A DNA stretch of 64,000 nucleotides. It comes from Actinomadura terrae (GTDB lineage: Bacteria > Actinomycetota > Actinomycetes > Streptosporangiales > Streptosporangiaceae). Both the position numbers and the translations under genes were made by a program. The DNA lies in contig NZ_JAICDG010000002.1 of assembly GCF_022751215.1 (NCBI RefSeq), positions 620,001 through 684,000 of the forward strand. Reading direction: 5' to 3'. A model generated the notes under the pieces. It saw only the letters and a program-made list of their open reading frames with translations, was not told where the DNA came from and searched no databases. Below are positions 17,229 through 26,083 of the stretch, in pieces (position 1 is the stretch's first letter; the number at the start of each line of letters is the position of its first letter).

Positions 17229-18461
17229 GTGATATCCCCTCAGGCGCCCTGGAGCCGTACGCTGCTCCGGGCGCCGCTCAACTGGTGGGAGGAGCGGGAC
17301 GCCCTCCTCAAGGACGGCGTTTTCGCGCTGGTGCTGGCCCTGCTGGCCTTCGTGCCCACCCTGTCCGACATCGGCGGGCAGATCGGGGATCTGCCCGAGC
17401 GGCCGGCGAGCGCGCTGAGCGTCGGGCTGATCCTGGCCCAGACCCTGCCGCTGGCGGCCCGCCGGCGGTGGCCCGCGGGCTGTCTGATTGTCATCGCGAC
17501 CGCGTTCGCCGCCTACCAGGCGCTGGGCTTTCCGACGACGTTCGCGAGTCTGGGGCTCTATCTGGCCCTGTACTCGGCCGGGGCCCACCAGGTCCGCTTC
17601 CGCCATGGTCTGGCGGGCGTGGTGAGTGCGGGCTATGCCGTGCTGGCCCTCGTCCTGAACCGCCTCGGCTCACCACAGAGCATTGCGGACTATCTCGCGT
17701 TCTATCTGATTCTGGCCGTGTTCTGGCTGGTGGGGAGCACTGTGCGCACACGGCGGACGGAAGAGGCGCAGCGGCGGCGGCTGGCCGCCGAAGTGGCCAC
17801 GGCCACAGAGCGGGCACGGATCGCCAGCGAACTGCACGACGTGGTCACCCATCATGTGACGGCCATGGTGGTCCAGGCGGACGCGACACAGTTCCTGCTC
17901 ACCTCCGCGCCCGACAGAGCCGGCGAGGGACTCTCGGCCATCAGCGACACCGGCCGCCGGGCGCTGACAGAGCTGCGTTACCTGCTCAACGTGCTGGAGG
18001 CGACCGGCGAGTCGGCGTCCGCGGACCCGGCGCGCGCGGACCAGGCACCCACCCTGGGACGGCTGGGGGACCTGGTCGAACAGGCCCGCAGGTCGGGGCA
18101 GCCGGTCGAGTTCAGCGAGCGGGGCGAGCGGCGAGCGCAGTCCGTGGACGTGGAACTGGCCGCGTACCGGGTGGTGCAGGAGGCGCTCACCAATGCGATG
18201 AAGTACGCCGCCGGCCAGACGACACAGGTCCTGGTCCGGCACGGTGAGGAGCGCATCGAGATCAAGGTGACCACCGACGGGCCCGCCGCCTCCCCGGCAG
18301 CCGCACCTGCCGTCCGGGAGTCGGACCTCGCAGGTGGGCGTGGACTGGCGGGGCTGCGTGCACGGGCGCGGATGGTCGATGGTGAACTGGAGGCCGGACC
18401 CCGGCCCGAAGGCGGGTTCGAGGTCCGCGCCACCATTCCGTCCAAGCCCGCATCGGAGTGA
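17229..18461 (+). CDS. Two-component sensor histidine kinase, NarL-partner type
   Basis: GTG 17229 follows GGAGGAAACGGTA. The 410-residue protein has five or six membrane spans in residues 30-170, then a HisKA_3 dimerisation helix with the phospho-His in ELHDVVTHHV (about H203), and a HATPase domain ending in a Gly-rich lid (GGRGLAGLRARARMV). The N-terminal spans lack an obvious extracytoplasmic sensor domain, as in kinases sensing envelope or antibiotic stress. It overlaps the response regulator by four bases. Confidence 0.92.
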   Translation: MISPQAPWSRTLLRAPLNWWEERDALLKDGVFALVLALLAFVPTLSDIGGQIGDLPERPASALSVGLILAQTLPLAARRRWPAGCLIVIATAFAAYQALGFPTTFASLGLYLALYSAGAHQVRFRHGLAGVVSAGYAVLALVLNRLGSPQSIADYLAFYLILAVFWLVGSTVRTRRTEEAQRRRLAAEVATATERARIASELHDVVTHHVTAMVVQADATQFLLTSAPDRAGEGLSAISDTGRRALTELRYLLNVLEATGESASADPARADQAPTLGRLGDLVEQARRSGQPVEFSERGERRAQSVDVELAAYRVVQEALTNAMKYAAGQTTQVLVRHGEERIEIKVTTDGPAASPAAAPAVRESDLAGGRGLAGLRARARMVDGELEAGPRPEGGFEVRATIPSKPASE

Positions 18462-19159
18462 CCCCCGTGAGCGATGCGCCGCCACCGATCCGTGTGCTCG
18501 TCTGCGACGATCAGGCACTGGTGCGCACCGGCTACGTCACCATCTTCTCCGCCCAGCCCGACATGGAGGTCGTCGGAGAGGCCGAGAACGGGCACGAGGC
18601 GGTCCAGGCCGCGGAACGCCTGCGTCCCGATGTGGTGGTGATGGACATTCGGATGCCCCTGCTCGGTGGCATCCAGGCGACCCGGCAGCTGGCCGGTCCG
18701 GACGCCGAGGCACCACCGAAGGTGCTGGTCGTCACCACCTTCAACGTTGACGCCTACGTCTACGACGCGCTGCGTGCCGGGGCCAGCGGCTTCCTCCTCA
18801 AGGACGCGCCCCCGGCGGAGCTGGTCAACGGCATTCGGACGGTCGCCAGGGGCGAGGCCCTGCTGGCCCCCGCCGTCACCCGCCACCTCATCGGCCACTT
18901 CGCCGAACACCTGCGTCCGGCCGATACTGCCCGGCCGGCCAGGGAGAACGTGGTACGGGCCCTGACCCCGCGCGAGCTGGAGGTGCTCCAGCAGATCGCT
19001 GAGGGGCTGTCGAACGCGGAGATCGCCGCGGAGCTCTTCATCACCCCCGAGACGGTCAAGACCTACGTGTCGAGGATTCTGGCCAAGCTCGGCCTGCGCG
19101 ACCGAGTCCAGGCCGTCGTCCTCGCCTACCGGATCGGACTGGTGTCCTCCACCGGCTGA
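18458..19159 (+). CDS. LuxR/NarL-family response regulator
   Basis: The GTG at 18458 overlaps the kinase stop (GTGA); a GTG three codons later is also possible. The receiver domain has the acidic pair in VLVCDDQ and phospho-acceptor Asp in VVVMDIRMP (about D63), with K in FLLKDAPP. The C-terminal LuxR HTH reads LTPRELEVLQQIAEGLSNAE to ITPETVKTYVSRI. It pairs with the upstream kinase; the likely target is the CPBP gene or nearby genes, which is inference from proximity. Confidence 0.93.
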   Translation: MTPVSDAPPPIRVLVCDDQALVRTGYVTIFSAQPDMEVVGEAENGHEAVQAAERLRPDVVVMDIRMPLLGGIQATRQLAGPDAEAPPKVLVVTTFNVDAYVYDALRAGASGFLLKDAPPAELVNGIRTVARGEALLAPAVTRHLIGHFAEHLRPADTARPARENVVRALTPRELEVLQQIAEGLSNAEIAAELFITPETVKTYVSRILAKLGLRDRVQAVVLAYRIGLVSSTG

Positions 19160-19547
19160 ACCCACGCGCCCGTCGACCTGGACACCGAGACGGGCACGAC
19201 CCACGCCGACTGGCCGGGCTCCTGTGGCCGGACGGCGCGACCGGGCTGACCGGCGCCTCATACGGTCCTCGCAAGGAAAGCTGACACTGGCGAACCACAC
19301 GAACTCTCCGCTCAGCGTCGCCGAACACCGCTCGCGGACATCCGGCCAACGCGGCTGCCAGGTCAAGTCCATGAGACGTTGTGAACCCTGGTAAGGGCGA
19401 CCTGCCGTCCGCCCTGGTCGCCGTCGTGACCGAGACGGGCCCGCCGTTCTGACCAGTTTGGACGGCCATAGGCCTCATAATGGATGTCCGATAAACGGGA
19501 TGATCCTGCGCTGCGATTATTTTCCTCGTGCCGGGAACACCATCGCC
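19160..19547. other. Intergenic region with solitary CRISPR-like repeat
   Basis: No gene is seen. A single repeat, GTTGTGAACCCTGGTAAGGG at 19378-19405, matches the array consensus closely over its first 24 bases and then diverges. There is no partner repeat one period away. Confidence 0.6.
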
Positions 19548-20015
19548 ATGTCCATCCATCAACAGCAGTATTCGGAAAGCAGCACCGCCCCTGCGGGTGC
19601 GTCGATGCCCCGCGCCATCGACATGGCATCGAAGTTGATGGTCCTCGGCGCAGTGGTATCCGTCGCCAACACGATCATTGCACTGGCCGCTCCGGGCGTG
19701 ACCCACACCAGCACCACGAACAACGATCACACGCACAGCGCCGCCGTCTATGGCCCGGCCGCCGTTATCGGCGGCCTCCTCGGACTCGCGTTCTGGCTGT
19801 TGATGGCCCGGCTTGTCCGCCGCGGCCGCAAAAGCGCGCGGATCGTGTCGACGATCCTCATGGTCCTCGGAATCCTCGGCGTGTCCCTCGATATCGCCGG
19901 TGCGGCGCCGCCATGGTTCAAGGTCCTCGCCGTCATCCCCCCTCTGATCGGGGCCGTGTCGGTCGCCCTACTGTGGCGCCGCGATTCATCGGCCTTCTTC
20001 GACCGGACGCGTTGA
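19548..20015 (+). CDS. Small four-span membrane protein
   Basis: Of several in-frame starts I choose ATG 19548 (MSIHQQQYSES), where a natural soluble head begins; no strong ribosome site is seen. The 155-residue protein has four hydrophobic segments (LMVLGAVVSVANTIIALAA; AVIGGLLGLAFWLLMARLV; a third around VSTILMVLGILGV; a fourth PPLIGAVSVALLW) and a short basic tail. Similar proteins are widespread in actinomycetes without known function. Confidence 0.7.
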   Translation: MSIHQQQYSESSTAPAGASMPRAIDMASKLMVLGAVVSVANTIIALAAPGVTHTSTTNNDHTHSAAVYGPAAVIGGLLGLAFWLLMARLVRRGRKSARIVSTILMVLGILGVSLDIAGAAPPWFKVLAVIPPLIGAVSVALLWRRDSSAFFDRTR

Positions 20016-20124
20016 CCCTGCGACGCCGTCGGACGGCGCCCTCGCAAAGGGTGACGTCCTGACCTCGTCTCGCTTCCACGCGGTCGCGGGTACCGCGCCG
20101 ACAAGTGCCCTAGCACCCGGTTTT

Positions 20125-20174
20125 CCTCATTCGCGTCCCTTACCTGGCCCTTCAGGTAAGGGACGCGAATGAGG
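20125..20174. repeat. Perfect 22-bp inverted repeat with 6-base loop
   Basis: The arms 20125-20146 and 20153-20174 are exact complements (CCTCATTCGCGTCCCTTACC... reversed on the right) around GCCCTT. Neither strand shows a following T-tract, so it is not a canonical terminator, although it lies 110 bp after the membrane protein gene. The right arm ends GAATGAGGACC, resembling the end of the CRISPR repeat. Confidence 0.9.
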
Positions 20175-20215
20175 ACCGAAAGCGTCCACGCCGATCGCAC
20201 GGTCACCATGGGCCT

Positions 20216-20245
20216 GTGGCGAACCCGCGCAGAGACGATGAGGTC
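20216..20245 (-). repeat. Solitary degenerate CRISPR repeat
   Basis: GTGGCGAACCCGCGCAGAGA followed by CGATGAGGTC matches the array repeat at most positions. It lies about one repeat period (69 bp) after the similar GAATGAGGAC of the inverted repeat. Confidence 0.65.
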
Positions 20246-20276
20246 CGTAGACAAAACCACACTCAGGCTGGCAAAC

Positions 20277-20421
20277 GCGCGCCGTCATCAGCAACGGAGA
20301 CCTGAACGCCTACTGGGCCTACCACCTGGCTCGCGAGCACCATCGCGTTCACCACGCCTACGACCAAGCCAAGTACGGCCTCACCGCCCCACCGCCGGAA
20401 ACAGCGCACCATACTGGACTC
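20277..20421 (+). pseudogene. C-terminal remnant of a transposase-like gene
   Basis: In frame with the downstream HAD gene the DNA reads RAVISNGDLNAYWAYHLARE, HHRVHHAYDQAKYGLTA. This resembles the C-termini of ISKra4-type transposases (pattern RAVISNGDxxxYWxxHLxxEHxR). No upstream part, inverted repeat or start is present. The assignment is from memory of the family pattern and is moderate. Confidence 0.4.
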
Positions 20422-20892
20422 GTGCCCCGCCCCGTCCTCCTGCTCGATGTCGACGGCGTCCTGAATCCCTACGGCACCACCGAGTGCCCGGCGGGGTTCA
20501 TCGAACACGACCTGTTCCCCGGGGAAGACCCCGTCCGCCTCTGCCCGGCACACGGAGAATGGATCGACCAGCTCCAGCAGGTCTTCGACATCGCGTGGGC
20601 CACGGGCTGGAACGACGAGGCCAACCGCCTGCTGGCTCCGCTCCTGGGCATCCAGACGCTCCCGGTGGCCACCATGCCACCGATCCCCTTCCAGCCCCGC
20701 GACAAAGTACCGGCGATCGCCCGGTTCGTCGGGCGACGCCCCGCCGTCTGGATCGACGACCTGCACACGCCAGAAGCCTGGACATGGAGCACCACCCGCC
20801 GACAGCCCACCCTCCTCATCCCCGTCAGCCCCACCACGGGCCTGACCCGACAAGCAGTCAACCGGGCACTGACCTGGGCGAAGCAGGCTTAA
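20422..20892 (+). CDS. HAD-like hydrolase
   Basis: This 156-residue protein starts at GTG 20422 and opens with the HAD motif I LLLDVDGVLNPY; a late acidic motif IDDLHTPEAW provides the metal-binding Asp pair. The small size fits the compact HAD proteins common in streptomycetes and relatives, which are predicted phosphatases without known substrates. Translation could read in from the upstream transposase remnant, since that frame is continuous with this one. Confidence 0.8.
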   Translation: MPRPVLLLDVDGVLNPYGTTECPAGFIEHDLFPGEDPVRLCPAHGEWIDQLQQVFDIAWATGWNDEANRLLAPLLGIQTLPVATMPPIPFQPRDKVPAIARFVGRRPAVWIDDLHTPEAWTWSTTRRQPTLLIPVSPTTGLTRQAVNRALTWAKQA

Positions 20893-21409
20893 CACTGCTC
20901 CCTTCGGGAGAGCCGCACCTGGAGCGGTCAGCTTCACCGCCGAGCAGCTTGCCAGTTGCGCAGCTGATCTCGACAAGATTCGCGACGGTCTCGTACGGCA
21001 GCCGCCAATGCCCAACTGACCAGCGCGTATTCGCGGCCAAGTCGAGTGCGTTGGTAGAACCAGCGTGATCGCGCTCGGTGGCGCCGTTGCCGGTCGCGCC
21101 GGTGGGTGCCCCCGAAGGCGGCTGAACGATCGGTCCCGACGGCCACCGCCGTGACCTGTGCGCGGGTTCCGCGTACCAATGGATTGCGCGAAGCCCCGCG
21201 CCGGATCGACCGCCCAGCCGGCCTCGGTGCACATCACCGCTGTGGACGCCCGCGGACTTCGGCTCCATCGAGCCTGTCGTCAGCGCGGCGCTCGCGCACA
21301 CCGGCCGGGCCGCCACCTGGTGGTCGAAACGCGTCACTCCTGCGCTCGTTGCACGACGCCGTACAGCACCGTGCGATCAGCGCCTGTGGGCGAGTGCGGG
21401 CGAGCCGGA
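20893..21409. other. Region without a confident gene
   Basis: A short forward frame at 20939-21019 ends FTAEQLASCAADLDKIRDGL, which looks like a real C-terminus, but no start or upstream part is found. The rest shows only overlapping frames of low quality. It separates the HAD gene from the converging propeller-protein gene. Confidence 0.4.
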
Positions 21410-23512
21410 TCAGGTCGGGTCCCCTTCCAGATCGGTTCGCTTCTGCAACTCTCCGCGTGCCCACATCCGGCGGGCGGCGTCGAAGCACTGATACGGCGCG
21501 TTCACCTGGTCGGCGAGTTGCTGGCCCTTGGTGTTGTTGATTTCGTCGGCCTTGTTGTCCGCCTCGGTGCCCGGCCTCGCCTCTTCGTGTGCGTTGCCGA
21601 GCTGGGTGGCGAAGTCCGCGCCGAACGCCTTCTTCAGGTAGCACTGCCACAGCGCGTGGCGGACCGCGTTCTGCTCCTCGGCGTCCGTCATATGCCTGAC
21701 TTCGAAATAGACGAGGGCGTAGACGAACAGGACCCGGTCCACGGGGACGTTCGAGCCCCGCACGACGTTGTACTCCTCCTCGGAGAAGTTCTTCCCGAAC
21801 CATTCCACGTATTCTGCGAGCTGGGTGAAAGGATAACCTATGGTTTGCAGGCGGTTCGCCAGGTCGACCAGCCTCTGCGCCAGTTTCGTGATGAATTCAT
21901 GGTAGATCCGCGTGACCATCGAAGGCGGACCCGACGGGGACGAGTCCCACATGAACTTCGAAACCCAGGCTGCGTCCTCGGGTTTCAGCCCCCCGTACAT
22001 CGCCGCCGTCAACCCCGCCACGGTCGCCGGCTGTGGGGAGTTGTGCAGCTTGTACCACACTGCCGCCAGGAGACCTATTCCGGCGGCGAACAGCAGAGTG
22101 GTGGTGGCGATGAACCGCCGGTTCAGTTGTGCCGTCGAATCCATTGTGGGGTACACGTCCTGGGACGGAACGGTGTTACACACACACCAGAATCCTACCC
22201 CGGCGGGTACCTCCATGGTCATGGTCCAGTCGCCTGGCATGGGGTTCCTGATGACGAGGCACTGAATCGACGAACCCGACATGATCACCAGTTGGTTGTC
22301 GTCCTGGATGTCGTGGTCGTACACGGTTCCGTCAGGGCCGGTGGTCGTCATCACCGCGCCGACCGGGAATTCGGCGTTGTCGACACTCCTGGTGAGGACA
22401 ACGTAGAGATACGGTGCCCCCTCCTCGACGGTCAACGCGTGGCTCGAAGTGTGCCTCTGGTCGGGGCCGTCGGTGTTGCCGCATTGACAGTAGGCGTATG
22501 AATTCCTGCCGTGCAGGTCGAACCAGGTGGAGCGGATGGCCGGCAGCGTCAGAGTCGAATAGAAGAGCCCGTTGGATGACGACTGGTGGGTCTCCACTGC
22601 CGACTGCGCGTTGCACGTGACCTTCGGGGCCTCGCCGTCGGTGTAATGCTGACTCACCTCGTCCTTCCATGTGATCAGGTCCACGTCGATTTGACCGGTG
22701 CCGCGGTACCAGAGCGTGGTGCCTGCCTGGGACTGGTGTACTTCTACGACCAGCCCGTCGTTGGTGATGGCGACGGAGGGGGTAATTCCTTGGTCGTATT
22801 CGATGCTTCCGCCCCAGTCGATTCTGTCGCCGTTGACCTTGCCGACGTGGTACCAGAGTGTGCTGGCGCCTTGTGACTGGTGTACTTCTACGACCACCCC
22901 GTCATTGGTGATGGCGACGGAGGGGGTGACTCCTTGGTCGTATTCGATGCTTCCGCCCCAGTCGATTCTGTCGCCGTTGACCTTGCCGACGTGGTACCAG
23001 AGCGTGTTGGCGCCTTGTGACTGGTGTACTTCTACGACCACCCCGTCGTCGGTGATGGCGACGGAGGGGGTAATTCCTTGGTCGTATTCGATGCTTCCGC
23101 CCCAGTCGATCCTGTCCCCATTGACCCTGCCAACGTGATACCAGAGCGTGTTGCTGGCCTGGGACCGGTGTACTTCCACGACCACCCCGTCATTGGTGAC
23201 GGCGACGGAGGGGGTGACTCCTTGGTCGTACTCGATGCTTCCGCCCCAGTCGATCTCGTCGCCGTTGACCTTGCCGACGTGATACCAGAGCGTGTTGCTG
23301 GCCTGGGACCGGTGTACTTCCACAAGCACGTTTCCGGCATTCAGGGCGACGGCCGGTGATGTGCCGGTGTCGTAGCGGGCGGCGTCACCGAAGTTCTGAT
23401 CTCCGACGGGCGAGCCCCCGTCAACGCCCGGGAGCATCGGCCTTGAGCCTGGATCATCCAGGATTCGCTTGATTGCAGTGTGCAACGGAAAACTGCTTAT
23501 GGCCTCGGTCAT
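21410..23512 (-). CDS. Propeller/lectin-like repeat protein with C-terminal DUF6973-like domain
   Basis: I set the start at ATG 23512 because GAGG lies 7 bases upstream; an ATG at 23518 is too close to it. The 700-residue protein has five 48-residue repeats (unit VEVHQSQGANTLWYHVGKVN plus IDWGGSIEYDQGVTPSVAI) resembling blades of bacterial beta-propeller lectins. A Cys-containing middle domain follows, then one membrane-like segment (IATTTLLFAAGIGLLAAVW, about 455-475) and a helical C-terminus (AVRHALWQCYLKKAFG, GNAHEEARPG) like DUF6973. No Sec signal peptide is visible. The chitinase gene next door suggests a joint role in carbohydrate binding and degradation. Confidence 0.75.
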   Translation of the reverse strand: MTEAISSFPLHTAIKRILDDPGSRPMLPGVDGGSPVGDQNFGDAARYDTGTSPAVALNAGNVLVEVHRSQASNTLWYHVGKVNGDEIDWGGSIEYDQGVTPSVAVTNDGVVVEVHRSQASNTLWYHVGRVNGDRIDWGGSIEYDQGITPSVAITDDGVVVEVHQSQGANTLWYHVGKVNGDRIDWGGSIEYDQGVTPSVAITNDGVVVEVHQSQGASTLWYHVGKVNGDRIDWGGSIEYDQGITPSVAITNDGLVVEVHQSQAGTTLWYRGTGQIDVDLITWKDEVSQHYTDGEAPKVTCNAQSAVETHQSSSNGLFYSTLTLPAIRSTWFDLHGRNSYAYCQCGNTDGPDQRHTSSHALTVEEGAPYLYVVLTRSVDNAEFPVGAVMTTTGPDGTVYDHDIQDDNQLVIMSGSSIQCLVIRNPMPGDWTMTMEVPAGVGFWCVCNTVPSQDVYPTMDSTAQLNRRFIATTTLLFAAGIGLLAAVWYKLHNSPQPATVAGLTAAMYGGLKPEDAAWVSKFMWDSSPSGPPSMVTRIYHEFITKLAQRLVDLANRLQTIGYPFTQLAEYVEWFGKNFSEEEYNVVRGSNVPVDRVLFVYALVYFEVRHMTDAEEQNAVRHALWQCYLKKAFGADFATQLGNAHEEARPGTEADNKADEINNTKGQQLADQVNAPYQCFDAARRMWARGELQKRTDLEGDPT
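22745..23322 (-). repeat. Tandem 144-bp coding repeats
   Basis: The tract TATTCGATGCTTCCGCCCCA recurs every 144 bp (near 22797, 22941, 23085; one base changed near 23229). The units are almost identical at DNA level, including synonymous sites, which points to recent expansion or gene conversion inside the propeller gene. Confidence 0.9.
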
Positions 23513-23598
23513 GGCCATACCTCGCAATCTCTGATTGCCGCGATGAAGGAGAGATGGAACTCAACCAACTCGACCCGCGCGATGCGAAAATGGAGGTG

Positions 23599-24768
23599 CT
23601 AGAACTTGTCCAGGTCGATCGCCCATGTCATTGTTCCGCCCAACCCCATTTTGATCACGTAACTGACCTTGTAGCCGAGCGACCTCTCATCGTCGTAACT
23701 GACGAACAGGCCGGTCTCGGTGCTGTAGGCGTAGGGGGTCAGGGTCGGTTCGTCCCACCGCTGAACGTCGAGTTCCCCACTCGCAATCTTGTCGAGGATC
23801 TCGTAGTAGGCGAGAATGCCGGGAGTAGCGGTGGCCGGCCCGGCCGGCCCTGCGCTGCTGAATGGCTTCCCGTAGCCGTCGGCGTCCTGGGTGACAACAT
23901 AGGTCCGCCCGTAGGTCGGCATCCCCAGCACGATCTTCTCCCGGGGAATGCTTGCTTTGAGGTAGGATTCCACCGTGTCCTTGACGTCAAAAGTTCCGCC
24001 GGGTGAAGAATCCTGCAGGAGAGGCGCGTTGGCGCCCGTTCCGGCCTGCGGATCGTCAAATGCCCCATGGTAGTCGTATGCCATGACGTTGAACCAGTCC
24101 AAGAACGGGGCGCATTGAGCCAGCCATTGGAAGAACGCGTCGCCGGTTCTGCTGCCTTTGGGGACGGCGGCGGAGGCCATCGTGATGAGGAAATCCTGCC
24201 CGGCCGCCTGGCGAAGTTCACTCAGTAGCGCGAGGCAGTTGTCGTAGTCGGCGTCCTGACCGCCGCGTGCCGGGTCCCCCGGGTATTCCCAGTCGATGTC
24301 GATACCGTCGAAACCGTAACGTCCGGCATAGTCGATCACAGAATCGATGAACTGCGCCCTGCCACCCGGGTCGGCTGCCATCGCACTGAACAGCTTGCAG
24401 GTGAAAGGACCGTAGGGGTGTGCCGTCCCGGCCGTCTCGGGTGTGTCGTCGCACGAGTTGAAGCTCCAGCCGCCGATCGCCAGCAGCGTTTTCAGGCTGG
24501 GGTTCTGCTGCTTCAGTTCCTGCATCGCAGGGTACAGGACCTGCTGATCATTCCATTCCACGGGTTGGATCGTGTAGTCGCCCGTATAGCGTTGCTCTCC
24601 GGTTCGTGTCGGCGAGGGGTCGACGCTCCAACTGACGAACCCGATCATTCCAAAGGCAAAATTGACATGCGTGAACAGAGACGGATCGATCTGATCGGGA
24701 GTGAATTTGCCTCCGCCCTGACGATACTGTGCCCAGTTGCCAAAATACCCCACAGACCTGTAAGCCAT
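23599..24768 (-). CDS. GH18 chitinase
   Basis: Start ATG 24768 follows GAGAGGGGAACCGAA. The 389-residue protein is a complete GH18 catalytic domain: YFGNWAQYRQGG at the start, SxGG-type strand LLAIGGWSF, catalytic motif DGIDIDWEYPG (DxxDxDxE complete), the MAYDYHG motif and the terminal WAIDLDKF. No signal peptide or carbohydrate-binding module is seen, which is unusual for an extracellular chitinase. It is separated by 86 bp from the propeller-like protein gene on the same strand. Confidence 0.92.
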   Translation of the reverse strand: MAYRSVGYFGNWAQYRQGGGKFTPDQIDPSLFTHVNFAFGMIGFVSWSVDPSPTRTGEQRYTGDYTIQPVEWNDQQVLYPAMQELKQQNPSLKTLLAIGGWSFNSCDDTPETAGTAHPYGPFTCKLFSAMAADPGGRAQFIDSVIDYAGRYGFDGIDIDWEYPGDPARGGQDADYDNCLALLSELRQAAGQDFLITMASAAVPKGSRTGDAFFQWLAQCAPFLDWFNVMAYDYHGAFDDPQAGTGANAPLLQDSSPGGTFDVKDTVESYLKASIPREKIVLGMPTYGRTYVVTQDADGYGKPFSSAGPAGPATATPGILAYYEILDKIASGELDVQRWDEPTLTPYAYSTETGLFVSYDDERSLGYKVSYVIKMGLGGTMTWAIDLDKF

Positions 24769-24847
24769 TTCGGTTCCCCTCTCCGACTCTTCTGCTTTCG
24801 ATCCCTGTTCTTCCAGATCCTGTTTCCGCAAGGGGCGCAGCCGCCGG

Positions 24848-25102
24848 TCAGCGGATCGGGGCTGGGACCGTACTGGCCGGCGGGCTGACAGCGGTGTCGG
24901 TGATGCCGTAGCGGTTCCCGCTGTCGAGAGGATCGCGCCGTCGCAGAGCGCCCCTGGCCAGAAGGTCGCCGCTAAGACTGGAGCGTTCCTGCGGAGAGCC
25001 GTCGCACCATTCGACGCTGTCAGGCCCGGTCACAGCCGCGATGTCGTTGACCCACCGGAGCAAGGCCTGATGAGTGACGGGGGAGCGTCGTCGGGGGGTC
25101 AT
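24848..25102 (-). pseudogene. N-terminal remnant of GTP-dependent PEP carboxykinase
   Basis: The frame reads THQALLRWVNDIAAVTGPDS, VEWCDGSPQE, LSGDLLARGALRR, which matches the first 60 residues of actinobacterial PckG (pattern THxxLLxWVxxxAxLTxPDxVxWxDGSxxE). The roughly 540 residues carrying the active site are missing; the frame ends after 84 codons. A working pckG must be elsewhere if the host needs it. Confidence 0.7.
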
Positions 25103-25480
25103 CGGAACCTGGCCTCTCGTTCGGTTACGCGCCTGGTGCCGATCGGCATGTCAGTGCTGTCGAACCAGCAGGCGAACTGTCCACCCGGAGTCACTTCCTG
25201 GTTGACAGCATCGGTCTTGCCCAGGGTGCGCCACGCACCGTGATTGAGTCGATCCCCTCTGCTGGAAGGGCGAAGGTACAGCTAGCACTACCAACCGGAA
25301 ACAGCATGGGGGTAGCTCCGGCGGGTGACTGCGTCGATCAGGTTTGGAGGGTGTGTTCCTCCTGATAGCGGGCCGTATCGGCAGCGCGTTCCCTGGGTCC
25401 GTCCGTGTAGGGATGCTTGCTGTCGTTCACTCTGCGATATAGAGTTCTCTGAAACGTAGACAACTCTAAGAAGTAAGGTG
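25103..25480. promoter_or_regulatory. Promoter region with candidate operator upstream of membrane/wHTH pair
   Basis: No gene is seen in the first 300 bp. A 7-bp inverted repeat TAGAGTT...AACTCTA (25440-25446 and 25462-25468) overlaps a possible -10 TATAGA (25438-25443) with TTGCTG about 15 bp upstream. The ribosome site AGTAAGG and start at 25481 follow. This suggests autoregulation by the winged-helix protein of the same operon. Confidence 0.45.
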
Positions 25481-26083
25481 ATGGCTGAGGGACCAGAGAG
25501 CTCGACGCAGACGGCACTTCAGGAAGTGGTCGAGGGCACCGAGCGGCTGCGGCGGCGGGTGCGCGGCGACCGGCATGCGTCTTCGGTGCCGCTGCTGATC
25601 TTCGGCGCGCTGACCCTTGTCGGCGCCGTGCGGGTGAGCGCCGCCGACTCGTGGGACGCCTACTGGTTGCTGGCCGGGCCGAGCGGGTTCCTCGGGACCT
25701 GGTGGTGGTACTCGCGGCAGGAGGCCCAGACCGGGGTCGGCCGGGGGCGCGGGTCCTACCTGCCGCTGGGTGTCGCGGTGCTGCTCGCCCTGCTTGTCCT
25801 GCCGCTGGGGTTCGTCGCGCCGATCCAGGCGGTCGCGCTCGGTCTTGTCGTCATCTCGATCCGGCAGCGCAACGCCTATCTCGGCCTGTGGGCAGTGATA
25901 TTCGGAATCATCGGTTGGCTGGAAGGGCACTCCTACCTCACCAACAAATTCGATGAGCGCACCTACTCATCCGGGTACGACTTCGGCTACCTCGACCACT
26001 CGGGCCACGCGGTATTCGCGCTGACCGGTCTGGCCCTCCTCGCCGGCGGCGGGGCCGCGCTGTGGAAGGAGAGCCGTCCGTGA
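25481..26083 (+). CDS. Membrane protein, operon with winged-helix regulator
   Basis: ATG 25481 follows AGTAAGGTG. The 200-residue protein has a charged 35-residue head and then five or six membrane spans (SVPLLIFGALTLVGAV; YLPLGVAVLLALLVLPLGFV; YLGLWAVIFGIIGWLEG; HAVFALTGLALLAGGGAAL). Its stop overlaps the GTG of the regulator, a common arrangement of actinobacterial membrane proteins with a MarR/PadR-like partner. The function is unknown. Confidence 0.8.
   Translation: MAEGPESSTQTALQEVVEGTERLRRRVRGDRHASSVPLLIFGALTLVGAVRVSAADSWDAYWLLAGPSGFLGTWWWYSRQEAQTGVGRGRGSYLPLGVAVLLALLVLPLGFVAPIQAVALGLVVISIRQRNAYLGLWAVIFGIIGWLEGHSYLTNKFDERTYSSGYDFGYLDHSGHAVFALTGLALLAGGGAALWKESRP

Noticed and set aside
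22586..23359. Forward frames opposite the propeller repeats with periodic peptides
   Set aside because: They reflect the 144-bp repeat read on the wrong strand; the reverse frame has a start, ribosome site and intact flanking domains.
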